Shown piece after piece: positions 12,401-23,471 of a stretch of DNA of 64,000 nucleotides (positions are counted from its first letter, which is position 1; the number at the start of each line of letters is the position of its first letter). The stretch lies in contig OY720102.1 of assembly GCA_963082875.1 (NCBI GenBank), positions 7,688,001 through 7,752,000 on the forward strand. Reading direction: 5' to 3'. A program made the translations under genes and the position numbers. The notes under the pieces are model-generated. The model was not told where the DNA came from, did no database searches, and was given only the letters and a program-made list of their open reading frames with translations. The DNA is from Corella eumyota. Lineage: Eukaryota > Chordata > Ascidiacea > Phlebobranchia > Corellidae.

Positions 12401-13252
12401 TTCTCGGCTGTTGTGTACAGGTCTTTAAGCTGAAGTTCGTGATTTAAGTAAGAGCAAGAGTCAAAATACATGGAATTGCGACTGTCGTCATTATTTTCGA
12501 CGCGTTTTTCAGTTTTATTTAAAACAGAATTAAAAGGTTTTGTCCTTTCATTGGGCACTGTATTGTCTACCGAGTCTTCCGGTTCATGAGGTAGAGGTAA
12601 GCATTTTTTGAGCCATTTTTCCTATAACAATAAATGACTCAATTATCTTTTAAAGTTAACAAGCTTAGAAATATTATACATTGTATTACTGCATTCAATC
12701 TAACATAATGTATAATCAGCATAAAAATACTAAACACCTAAAGCTATTAAACTATTAACTATTAAATTAAAATCTTTGGAATAATACTTACCAGAAGCCT
12801 TTGTAGCTCTACAAAAACCAACCTAAATAAAAAAAATAGAGCTTACTAAAATTAAACAAATTTTTTTTTTAAATTGGATTTACTAAAAGGATCCTTGGCT
12901 TGGCTTTACCACGTGAGGTCATGGGTTTGATTTCCACTGCTCCAATGCTGTAGCGGCCTTAAGAAAATCGTTATACCCGGTATGAACTCCTGCTAATTCA
13001 TTTATTTTTTTGCAGCTTAGTTAGCAGACATTTATATTCTATAACATCCAAACTGCTAATAAGCATTTTAAACTCTGTCGGGGTAAAAAATGTTACTATA
13101 TGTTTAGGTCGTGAAGTCGACCTTTTTACATTTAAAATAAATAAATACAAATAAAATAAAATGAAATTTAAAGCTTGCCTTTGACTTAGAAAATCAGTAA
13201 CCCTTATCCAAAAATATGCAAATAGTAAAACCGCTACATATTCAAATAACAT
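9494..13252 (-). CDS. Membrane-anchored protein with ZU5-UPA-like domains, 7 exons, 542 aa
   Basis: Exons 13179-13252, 12792-12822, 11959-12621, 11363-11503, 10930-11024, 10062-10274 and 9494-9905; frames join throughout. The first intron uses a GC donor (AG|gcaagc). The protein starts with a hydrophobic segment (residues about 4-18, EYVAVLLFAYFWIRV) that could be a signal anchor. A Ser/Asp-rich region of about 180 aa follows. Then come a ZU5-like beta-rich segment (ILISPLVEC, GEITLQMPTC, ending IKVQLPHMGSF; residues about 225-340) and a UPA-like segment (VWCICDD, SRSKTFCVGQGEHISLSFH; about 350-450). The last 90 residues are charged and end in a Lys/Arg-rich tail (KKVKKRSKTTL). ZU5-UPA tandems occur in UNC5, ankyrin, PIDD, MACC1 and FIIND proteins, usually before a death domain; none is visible here. 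The start ATG has an in-frame TAA 21 nt upstream. The domain call is by eye and moderate; no orthologue is recognised. Confidence 0.72.
10301..10862 (+). mobile_element. Composite SINE (type A) split by a nested SINE
   Basis: Head and body at 10301-10460, 3' part at 10749-10862 (AATTATAATCCATAATATC through ATCTAGAATAAATA). Interrupted by a reverse SINE at 10461-10748. The AATT at the break occurs on both sides, as a short target duplication. Confidence 0.85.
10461..10748 (-). mobile_element. Composite SINE (type A), nested in another copy
   Basis: Complete reverse copy, T-rich tail TTTTTTTGG at left and ACCACGCTGCC at right. Younger than the element it interrupts. Confidence 0.88.
11085..11316 (-). 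mobile_element. Composite SINE (type A), 3'-truncated copy
   Basis: Begins within ACATAGAGTGACACTCGTTA and ends with CACTACACCAGGCATTCGG; lies in an intron of the ZU5-UPA-like gene. Confidence 0.75.
11578..11807 (+). mobile_element. Composite SINE (type A), partial
   Basis: Head GCGGTTAGAACACTTGACTT and tail CCCACATTAAAGATAAATAA; internal part shortened. Confidence 0.75.
12893..13143 (+). mobile_element. Composite SINE (type A), diverged
   Basis: Head TTGGCTTGGCTTTACCACG, tail GAAGTCGACCTTTTTACATT; in the first or second intron of the ZU5-UPA-like gene. Confidence 0.7.
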
Positions 13253-13579
13253 CTCCCAAGATTTGAATTTTTAAATAATTACAAAGTTATTATACTTAGT
13301 AACTACACTTCAACTATAGAATGACCATGCAGTAACGTTATGACTGTTGAGATGCCCACTAACATGAATGACGTTTTTCTTATATTAGTAACAGCCGACG
13401 TGGTCTTATTGTTTAATTCAAACTAACAGTCTAATATAACGCATACACTTACTATAGCATTACTCATGCGTAAGTTTAGTATTTTCTAATTTATTTTTAA
13501 ATGTCATGTCGCATGAGGGGGCTAGTGGTATACACAAATAGGATAATATGGTTCTATATCTACAAGACCGTGAGTGTGA

Positions 13580-13705
13580 AATACAACGTATGATTTTAAG
13601 TAGAAAGGTTCTGGGTTCGAATCGCTCCAGCACCAAACTGGTTGCTCTTAAGCCTAGCGTTTACAGGTAGCCCATAAACACGTGCCAAGAGCAAACCTAT
13701 TAACC
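13580..13705 (+). mobile_element. Degenerate type-B SINE fragment
   Basis: AGAAAGGTTCTGGGTTCGAA and AGCCTAGCGTTTACAGGTAG match the type-B body with many differences. Confidence 0.5.
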
Positions 13706-14002
13706 TAATGTTATTCTGATAAAAGCACTAATATTCTAGTAAGGTAGTGCAAAATACGGTATGTTTCAATGGGGTATACACACTGAAAAGGTTTTAGGTT
13801 TAAGCCACGCAGGTGCTTCCAAATTTTGACTTTTACCCGACGTTTTCAAATCATTACCTTAAATTAGGTTCCATTAAACCTTCTTACCAAATGCACATAA
13901 GGCAAAATTGCAACCCCGAAGTAACAAACATAGGTTGTATTACCTTTGTTACATTTAGAAATTCAAAATACCATAAGTGTTTTGCAAAATAACAAAATAA
14001 AC

Positions 14003-14524
14003 TGCCTTTGTTTAGCGTACACGATATGTTTAAAATGGGTTTTTAGTATACCTGTTACCGGCAGCGTGGTGTGGTAAGAACACTTGCTATACCACAAATG
14101 AGGTCCTGGGTTCTTAAGTAAGGCGCTTCTTAGGTAAGGCGTAGTGCTCTTAAGTAAGGCGCTATAAACGGTATGAACTCCTGCTTAGCTAGCACTTTAT
14201 TAGCCGAATAATTACCAGGCAATTATAATCCATAATGTCCCAAATTGCTTAAAGTAACTCAAGACTGGGTCGGGGTAACTTATGTTACCCTATGTTTAGA
14301 TCGCGCATTCGATCTTCCCACATCGAGGATAAAGATATATACAATAAAAGTTTACCCGTTAGGAAAAACTGATCATCATATTTAATAGAAAATGTTAAGG
14401 TTTTATAAAATCTAATCGATGTATGAACTTTGAACTCTTTTCTTATAAAAACCCGGTCCCGATTTTTAATAAACTTCTCGATTTCAGATCATAACTGGCG
14501 AATCGTGTACGCTAAACAAAGGCA
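14003..14524. repeat. Exact 23-bp inverted repeats 476 bp apart, enclosing a SINE
   Basis: The arm at 14003-14025 (TGCCTTTGTTTAGCGTACAC plus GAT) recurs inverted and exact at 14502-14524. The interval contains a full type-A SINE (14057-14345), leaving about 190 bp of other sequence. It could be a terminal-inverted-repeat element with a SINE inserted; no clear target duplication outside the arms was found. Confidence 0.6.
14057..14345 (+). mobile_element. Composite SINE (type A)
   Basis: CCGGCAGCGTGGTGTGGTAA at left, CATCGAGGATAAAGATATAT at right. A local duplication of a TAAGTAAGGCG unit lies in the body. Confidence 0.85.
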
Positions 14525-15379
14525 AAAATGCAGCCCGGCTAATCCCTTTACAAAGAGTTCTTTCTAGGGTTAACCTGTCATATTGTCGCTCGCAAATCGA
14601 ATCGTGTTCGTCATAATATTTATGATATATTAATATAGCTCCAGACATCTGCTTGATATCAAAACAGGGGATCGAATTACCTGTTACGAGGTCCAGTTAC
14701 CTGCTAGCGAGGCCAAGCCAGACAGCGATCCCAAATCAAAATTAAAGGGGCACTGAAACGATCGGTTTTAAATCGTTAGTTATAAATTCAAAACAGCTAA
14801 AATTGGTATCGAGTTTGCATAAAAACTAATTGTATGTATGTAACTGCTTTAAAACTGTATTTATATTTAAATAGAGTAAAAGTTTTACCTTCAATTTAAG
14901 TACCGCTTCAAGAAAAATTGCCAAATATTAAATTTAATCAAGTGGAATTATGCGACATGCACTAAAACAACAAAAACCATTGATGCTGTATCATAAGCTG
15001 ACAACATAGTGTCTACATTACAATATGTTTATTAATTTCAACCCTACTGAAGAGTCGATACAGTATCAAGATATCGTTTTTATCAGCTCTCGAAAGTTAT
15101 AACTGATTTTTGATCGCGCGCAGGCCTAATTTTCAATGACAAAGTTTTGATAAGAAGATATCTACTGAATAACTAATATTCCGGCGCTAGGCAATTTGTC
15201 ATAGAAAGATAGATAAGCATGTGATTTATATTAAGACAGAATGCGTATAAGATAGGGCTGTGTAAAAGATTGTATCTTTGATATAAGAATGTTTATTATG
15301 CAACAGACAACAATTTTTTATATCATCATATAAGGTAACAAGTTTTGTGTATTATTGGAAAAATGAGTGCTTTTAAAAA

Positions 15380-15490
15380 GTGGTTGAGCTATCTGCAAAC
15401 GCTGGACTAAAAGCAGATAGTGTGGCATTGTAGCGGCTCGAACCTGAAACCTTCGGCTTAAGGTCCGCTGTCATGACCGGTCAACCTAAC
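15380..15490 (-). mobile_element. Type-B SINE fragment
   Basis: AGCTATCTGCAAACGCTGG, GAAACCTTCGGCTTAAGGTC and GCTGTCATGACCGGT match the type-B body in reverse. Confidence 0.6.
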
Positions 15491-18163
15491 AGTTTTATGT
15501 TAATCTAACTTAAAGACAACTTAAACCCGAACCATTTACCAAAATAAAACTCTTTTTGTTTGTTTATTTCAATAAGCAATATACCTATAAAAGTTGGGTT
15601 GTTATCGGTTTGGGTTGTTTAGAATAGAGTTGTCTTTAATTTAAGTCAACTGGTTGTCTATAGAACTTACCATGACTTAGATTATATTAAAATGTTAATG
15701 TATTTTTGCCAACAATTCCGCAGCGGATTTTTTTCTCACCTATACCACTGTTTTGTTTTTATTAAAATTCCTCGTTGAACAATATAGCCCATACAAATAC
15801 AGTTAACGTAAACAACCTCTTCTGCGAAGTGAATTGTTTACCTTGACCTTTTGCTTACATTGCCTTGGTTTTATATGCAAATAAACTTCAAGGTACTAAT
15901 ACCTAATGTGATTAAACTTTAACTTAATTCGATCGGAATTTTCGGGTCACCAATATATATATATATATAACGTTATAGTGAATTTTGTTATGGTTATGAG
16001 ATATAAACCGTTGTGTATATTATTCAGTTCAAAACTGTGATTAAGGATAATAACACGCCCTCCGATGTTTATGTTTATAGCAATCTTGCTGACGTATTTT
16101 ATGTTTATGTAAGACGTGTATTTTAAGAACCGTTTTGCGTACAACCTGTCGAAATTATAATACAGCGAGATTAATAAATTATAAATGGCATGTTTATTTA
16201 TTTGTTTATTATCAAATTCTAATTTAAATCGAATTTTTTTTAAAACTCTTTTTTTTTCTACCTGTTTAGAAAATTGTATTAAATCGATTATAACCCAACG
16301 ATCAAATGCCTTTCTATTCTTAGCCAAGAGATAATAAAATTTATGCTGTTCCGATGTCCATTTATCGATTTAATTAATTACCAGCTTCAATTAACTTTCA
16401 CCGATGTATTATTATGACGGAAAAGTTGATTAGGAATAACGCAGTGCATTTGGCCTAAGTTAAACCATTAATAAATTGTGTGTATTATAATTTCTCTAAA
16501 CTAATTTTAAATGTTTTAGTATAATAAAAAAGTATATACGTGATTAGCATTAGCAGAAAGACATTGCAAAGCACCATAAGCGACCAGCATAAAGTCAGTC
16601 TATATATATATTAATAGTGTTTTATGATTAAGTTTTAAACTAAATTTTGTGTACCATTTTTTTTATACACAATTTTAAGCTTTTTTTATTAAGTAAATCA
16701 GGTTTTTAGTTGTTTATTTATTTAATTATGGCCTAAAATACGCTGTAAATTTGTGAAAACAGGCAATAAAATTATATTCTTATTTTATAGACAATAAGTT
16801 TATTATTTAATATTTAAATTTGTGTAATCGTTCTATGATAGCCAGATTTTGTATTACATAAATTTATGAATATAGTTTGCAGCAGCCTTATTAATTAAAT
16901 GAAATTCGATATTTTTCGTGGCATATAGAGTTACATTAATTATACCAGATCAATTTAAACGTGGTATAAACTATTGAATTCAAATAAAAATGAATTTTAA
17001 AATTCGGAATAATAAAAATTAAAATAATTTTTTTTTTTTGGATAAAAAAATTATGTAATTTTTCGTGCCTTTTTTAATTATATCCTGTAGGCGTATATTA
17101 AAGGGTGTTATTATAGACTGTCAGTGTTGATTTTGCAGTTCGAACTATTAGATAACAGGCAATTAATCGCCGATACCTTATTAAAACATCATGTAAATGC
17201 ATTAAAAAAACACTAGCATTATTCGCACTAAAGCGCTATCAAAATAGATTAAAACTTCACAGATTTTTGTGACGTCATCGGTGTTTTACTATTTCGTTTA
17301 ATCGCATTTTGGAGGGGCGTTTCGAATGTTTATTTAATAACGTTGTATGCGGCAATAAACACGTATTGCTATCGTATTTATTACGGCAATCTTGCTTTAT
17401 TATGCAAGTCGCATTGGGCCTTTGAATACAATTTGATTGCCCCGTATAGGAAGCATAATGTAATAATATACGTTGTTATTACTATTACTGGCAATTGTTA
17501 TGCTCTATAATAAGAATAAAGAGTAGGGTAATAAATCTGTCGGGCTGCTGGTTAAACAACTGTTTTTATTAGGCACTTGCTGTTTAATTGCGTTAGTTCA
17601 AAGTCAATTTAAAACACAACCCTTTCGCTGTAAAAGTCAACGAATGTTGCCACAGTGAATAAATGGGCGTTAAGGCGTAGTTAGGCGCGTCCTTCAAAGC
17701 TTTTACGACGCCGATTTAGTTTTTACGACTCAAGATTACGTCACAAAATCTTGCATATTGAAGACGAAATTATTTAAATGCTATTATGGGCGTATATTAA
17801 AAAAGCGTATTATAGGACTTGAAAAAAATTAAAAATTCGGGCGACACCTACCTATATTCACTTGACACGGCTGTTTTCTGTAAATATTTTTACTAATAAA
17901 TTAGAGCGCATTAAAAATTCATTTCTTAATTCGCTGTTTTTATTTTTTTTTTCGACTGACCAAGAACTGTGATTGGTAAAATGCGCGTGACCGTCCATTT
18001 AAATAACGTTGGACTCAATTATTGATGCCCGCCTCGCAGCTTTAAAACTGGTTACAATTGCGGTAATTACGACGATACATAATTTGCATGGAAACATATG
18101 GAAATCGAAAAGCAGTGACATATCACAATTTTAAAATATATTTCGTATGAATCACGGGACGTT

Positions 18164-18417
18164 TACGTGGTGTAGTGGTTAGAACACTTGACTTTATGAG
18201 GTGCTAGGTTCGATTCCCACTGCTTTTATGTTATAGCGCTCTTGAGTAAGGCGCTATAAACGGTATAGACTCCTGCTAGGCTAAAAACAACCAGCAGTTT
18301 AATTATTGGGCAATTTTAATTAAAAATACCCCAAACTGCCAAAAGTCAACCCAAGACTGGGTCAGGGTAACGGTTGTTGTCCTGAAGTCGACCTCCTCAC
18401 ATCGAGGATAAATAAAG
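18164..18417 (+). mobile_element. Composite SINE (type A)
   Basis: ACGTGGTGTAGTGGTTAGAA at left, CTCACATCGAGGATAAATAA at right. Confidence 0.85.
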
Positions 18418-19984
18418 CAAAAAATTTTAAGAGTGTAAAACATTTTTTGACGAAACATTTTGAAACGGTCAGTTAATTTTAGATATATACGCTGCCCAGC
18501 ATTTAAAAGCGTTATTCCCATTTAAGCGTAGCGCATTGAAACGCCTGAGTACTAAAACAAACACAATGTTAATAGATAGAGATACAAAAAATCAATTCCT
18601 TAAACGGTTATCATTAGCCGAATATGTAAAATTGATTTTTGATTTGAAATTTCTGTGTGAATTAGTCGACAATGAAAGTCGCACTGTTATCGCGAATCAA
18701 ATCAATAACGGATATTATGCTATATTAATATTATTCCACAATTTTTTCCGATATTTAATAAAGACTGATTTTTTTCCCAAGCCAAGGACGTTACCTCTTG
18801 TATTGGACATTATTGAGCGAATTTAAAAAAAAAATTTTTCGAAAAATCAATTTTATTAAATTTTTTTTAATTTGTCAAAAATTTAACAGAATTTTTTTGT
18901 TGGTGTTAAAAAAGCATATGTATATTGTATAGTAAAACACACAGTTTATATATTAAGTTATGATATAAAAAACAGTAGATTAATTTGTTTACATAAACTT
19001 GATATAATAAATATGAATATTGAAAAGTAAAATTTAAAATAAAAATTAATTTATATTAAAAATTTAAATCAAAAGTTTAAAAAAGTAAAATTATTTGTCA
19101 GTCATTTACCAATAAAAAATTTAAAATTTAAAAATTTAAAAACGACAGTCGACTCTTTAATTTTTTTTGACAGGTACTCGCTAATCGATTGTTAAAGTAA
19201 TAACCAAAAACCTTTTGTACCTATAAAAGTAGGTCACCAATGACGATTACGTCACGTATTAGTGACGTCATCGAAGAACCGTGAACTGAAATCGCGTTTT
19301 AATAAGAACGTTATCCAAACAAAAAAAAAATTCGAAAAAATATTAAACTTTTTTTTAATAATCATGTTTATGGTAAGACAATAGGTAGGTTTATTATTAA
19401 ACAAACGCCGAACAATGGTAGCCCGCTGTTCAATCTAAATTGAAATATTGTTAAATTTTGATTAACCCCATTTGGAAAATTAAAATCCAAAGGATTATTC
19501 AAGTGGCTTGTATTAAATATTTTTATTTCATAAACTTCTCTCGAAAAATTTAGGCGTATAAATAAGTTTGTTACATTTAATACAGATTTAACTGAAAATT
19601 GTTATAAATATTTGATTTTAAAATATTGTATTATTATCAGTAACCAACGAATGTTTTTAAAAACATTTTCAATTTTTTTTTAACAAACAAAGTTAACACA
19701 TATTTTATTTTTTTAAATTTAATAGAAATTAAAATTTAAATTGTTACAGTATATGGTTTTAAATATAATTGTATCATAATCAGTAAGCAAATGCCGTTTA
19801 TGGAGATATTTTCTTTAAAAAAAAGGGATTTCTCATAAAAGAATTTTTTACCCTTATTTGAATATATATTTTATGCATTTCTTACAGAAAAATAGACAAA
19901 TAATATTGCTACATTAATTACTCGTCCGCAAAAATAAACATTATATCCTCGAAAAAGAGAAAATTTAATCTCGCGAGCGTGTGT

Positions 19985-20035
19985 GTGCTCTTGCGTGGCG
20001 CATGCGCAACGTGCGTGTGCGCGCACGCCGGATTT
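19985..20035. promoter_or_regulatory. CpG-rich block with perfect NRF1-type palindrome
   Basis: A GC-rich island in AT-rich surroundings holds GCGCATGCGC (19998-20007), the NRF1 consensus palindrome, followed by alternating purine-pyrimidine GTGCGTGTGCGCGCACGC. It could be the core promoter for ARID3, whose first coding exon begins 3.5 kb downstream. A GT donor after TTGCGCAG at about 20752 might close a 5' UTR exon. All of this is inference from composition. Confidence 0.4.
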
Positions 20036-23000
20036 TTTGGGGTTCGAAAAATTTCGCGATTTCGTTTCATTCCTCGATCGCGCAGTTCCCGTAACGAGCG
20101 GAGAAAAATTTAATGTAAATAAATTGCGAATTAGAATATTAATTCGGCGAGGTACGAATTAAAATTAAAAGTATATAGCGCGATGCTTATAGATAGATAT
20201 TTAAAACGAATTAAATTTTTTTTATAAAATTAATTTAAGTAAATGTATATTTAATATGCTTATGAAGTTATTAATAATTATAGAGCTATAAAAAATATTG
20301 TTATTAATATTTAAAAATTACATAAATTTTTTTTTTGTGATTTTTTTAAAGTTTTTTCATAGCAAGTATTATTAATGCCTGTAGAGACGTATGAAAGTTG
20401 TTTAACTTGGTAGATGAATTAGTATCGTCCAAATACGTATGCATGAATTAACGTAGCGCGAAGCTAGAAACAAAATGGCAGAAAATATCAAAATGTCAAA
20501 GTTACGGTAGAACTGAAACGCTATATGGTTAAGCAATTAAATAAAAGCAAACTTAGATCAACGGCTTAGAGTGTTTGGTAATCGGTAAGGAATGTCTCTC
20601 TTTGTTTCTAACCCACGTTTATTTTTTGCCTTTACAGGATTTGCGAATAGATTAGTTTTCGTTAAAAAAAAAATTGACAGAATTCGAAGAAAAAAGATTT
20701 TTTTGAAGAAAATTTTCGAACAAGAAAAAATGATCCTTGGAAATCTTGCGCAGGTATGTGATGACGTCATTTTTAATAAAAAAAAATTATATATATAATG
20801 TTCTTATTGATAATATGACAAAATAAATTAAAATTAAACATATGTATTATTCACTTAATTTTATTTAAATTTTTTTTTTTTTCGATTTTAAAATTTAAAT
20901 TTTTTTTAATTTTTTTTTAATTTTAACAATATGTTGCTACACCTAAAATGCATATTGGGCACCCAAAAACGCGTGCCACAAAGGATTAATTAATCCCAAT
21001 ATCGGTTTAACAAATAATTTCATTTACTTCGCTCGCACAAGAAAAATCCTAGGCAGAGCTCTTTGTTAAAAACTCCCCAGATGTTGAAAGCACTGGGCAG
21101 GTGAATTCGCGTGACGTCACGAATTTTGCACAAATTACGTAATAATGTGATTGCGGATTAGGAATTGTTTTTCTTTCTAGTATAAAGGGCGTGGAATTAT
21201 TAATACTTTGAATGAGGTCGGCCGTTGTTGGCCAATTATTAAAATTACTTTAGGATTAAAGCGAACTATAAAAGCATATTACCAAAATCCAATTGTTTGG
21301 TTTGAAGATTAGAATGTTTTGCGAGTTTTCTGCATGTTAGAATTCGGATAATATACGTATTGTAAATTGTGTATTAGAGCTATATGCAGAGCATGCCACC
21401 TTTCCGTACGAAGCACTGAAAATTTAAAACAACAAAATTAAGAGCTTATTTCCATAACACAACCAAACAATTTTTATTTTAATTTATCAACAAATCTTAA
21501 ACACACTCTTAAAAACATGTCAATATTGCCCGTGACATCCCAATACTTTACGTTAAAGCTTGCAGCTTCAATAACACGGTATCAGTTATTGATGACGTCA
21601 CAAAATTCTGACGTCACTGGACAAGGTTAACGAGTGGGGAATCATTAGCACACAAGTGCGAATTACAGTGAAGCAGACTGTATGTGTTGGTACAATGTAG
21701 CCAGTAATAAAGAGATAATGCAATTCCAATGCAAATATTCTCTTGTAATAGACTCGCATTAGCGCTGGTTAGTTAAAAGGCAAACGACTTCACAATTTAA
21801 GTGTCGTGTCGCAATCGGCCTGCTCTCTGTCAAGGCTTATTAAATATAGTTACCATCAATAACAGTATCGCGCATTGGCAGAAATGTTTAATGGAAATTT
21901 CGCGACACGACTTGATTAAAAAATCGCAGACACAGATAACATTAATACATACTTAATGCTGTTCTTATCCGACTTGATATCTAAATTGTACAAATGTCAG
22001 AGTACCAATTTGGGAGCTCATTTGCATAATAATACTACATTTTAATGACTGATAAACATCTAGTGGCCAACTTTATATAAACAGGTCTTTCATATTTATA
22101 GCATTATACATCTTACAACAGCTTAATGCCTAACTTTGGGTCCAAACATATCAACAAAAAGCGTATTACATAAACAGGGCACACTGAATTTTAAAAGAGA
22201 TCTCATATTTTAGTGTTAGTTTATTCTGATTAGGCGCCATTTTGAAAATAAGCGAGTAAATCAGAATCGTCGATTAATGTAATAAAACAGGGTTCGGTTG
22301 GGCTATAAACAAGATATCGTAAACACAAGCACACGAGGCCAGCTTTTATCATCGTCTGCAATCTGATGATCCGTCAATTATTTATCGAAATGCAATAAAC
22401 CCGACCGCTTTATTGTGTTATCGAATAAACAGGAAATTTTATCCGCCGTGACCCGAAAATGGCAGGTAATTAGATTTCGCAGCGTTTTCTATTAAAACAT
22501 CAACGCCCAGCGACTTGTATACGCGATATTACAGAAATCCACGTAAGTGTAATAGGTGTTTAATTCGCGTTGGGCGACGTTTGGGTATTGCAGATAACAT
22601 CGTCAACTAATCACTGCAATTAAACGGGCATGCCATGCTATAAAACCCAATCCGTAATCCCTTTGCATCAAAACACGTTATTCGGGTCCGAAAAAATGTG
22701 TATTTGCGTTCGACCGCCGCCGGCCAATCGCCACTTTCTAATTGCCAACGTGATTAAGTTTATCCACGTCATATGCAACGACGTCACATTACGATTTCTC
22801 CGCGACACGTCGAGTGACAATTCGTGACGTAATTTGAAAAAATGCGCTTCGTTTTCGAGAACCCGTTGCCCCGGTTTCGTTCGGGTCCCGAGTGCGTAAG
22901 CTAGAGCGTTTACACGAATGGTGTCGAACTAAATTTAAATATATATTCATCCCGACCACATTTAATAAACATTTTGATATCTCGATCTCATTCTGCACGC

Positions 23001-23158
23001 GAGCAGTGATATCGAACTTTAGACATAGCAACAGTTGCCTCGGCTTACATCTATGTCACTACACTCTTGATGTAAATCGCTGTAGGGGATTCGGCCCCGT
23101 TATTAAAACGCAAACTTAACAACAATGCGAGTTTAATAGTTTATAATTTAATTAAATG

Positions 23159-23440
23159 CCGGCAGCGTGGTGTGGTAGTCACAACACTTGGCCTTACCAC
23201 ATTAGATCCAGAGTTCGATCCTTACTCCTCTCATGCGCTAGCGGCCTTGAGTAAGGTATTATAAACAGTATAAACTTCTGCTGAGCCAACACTTAATCAG
23301 CAGCTTAATAATTAGCCAATTATAATTTATAATATCCCAAACTGCCAAATGCAACTCAAGACTGGGTCATCGGGTGACAGTTGTTACACTATGTTTGGGT
23401 CGTAAAGTAGACCTTCCCACATTGAGGATAAACAAATTAA
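23159..23440 (+). mobile_element. Composite SINE (type A) abutting the ARID3 first coding exon
   Basis: CCGGCAGCGTGGTGTGGTAG at left, CCCACATTGAGGATAAACAA at right. The tail ends about 30 bp before the splice-type acceptor (cag at 23467-23469) that precedes the ARID3 ATG. Confidence 0.87.
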
Positions 23441-23471
23441 TGTAAAAATTTTGTTAAAGGCGAAAGCAGAG

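Larger units (their letters stand above)
13253..23158. other. Gene-poor interval upstream of ARID3
   Basis: About 10 kb with no supportable protein gene. It contains SINE copies (13580-13705, 14057-14345, 15380-15490, 18164-18417), an exact 23-bp inverted repeat (14003-14025 and 14502-14524), and a CpG-rich block near 20 kb. Six perfect TGACGTCA palindromes lie between 17270 and 21616. Open frames at 15947-16327 (-) and 18536-18826 (+) look like chance frames in AT-rich DNA. The interval is a plausible regulatory domain for ARID3, which is inference. Confidence 0.55.

Noticed and set aside
15947-16327. 126-aa minus-strand open frame
   Set aside because: Ile/Lys/Asn-rich and runs into a TA repeat; no domain, no splice context. 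Typical of AT-rich chance frames.
18536-18826. 96-aa plus-strand open frame beginning with TTG
   Set aside because: No ATG near the start, no recognisable motif and no neighbouring exons.
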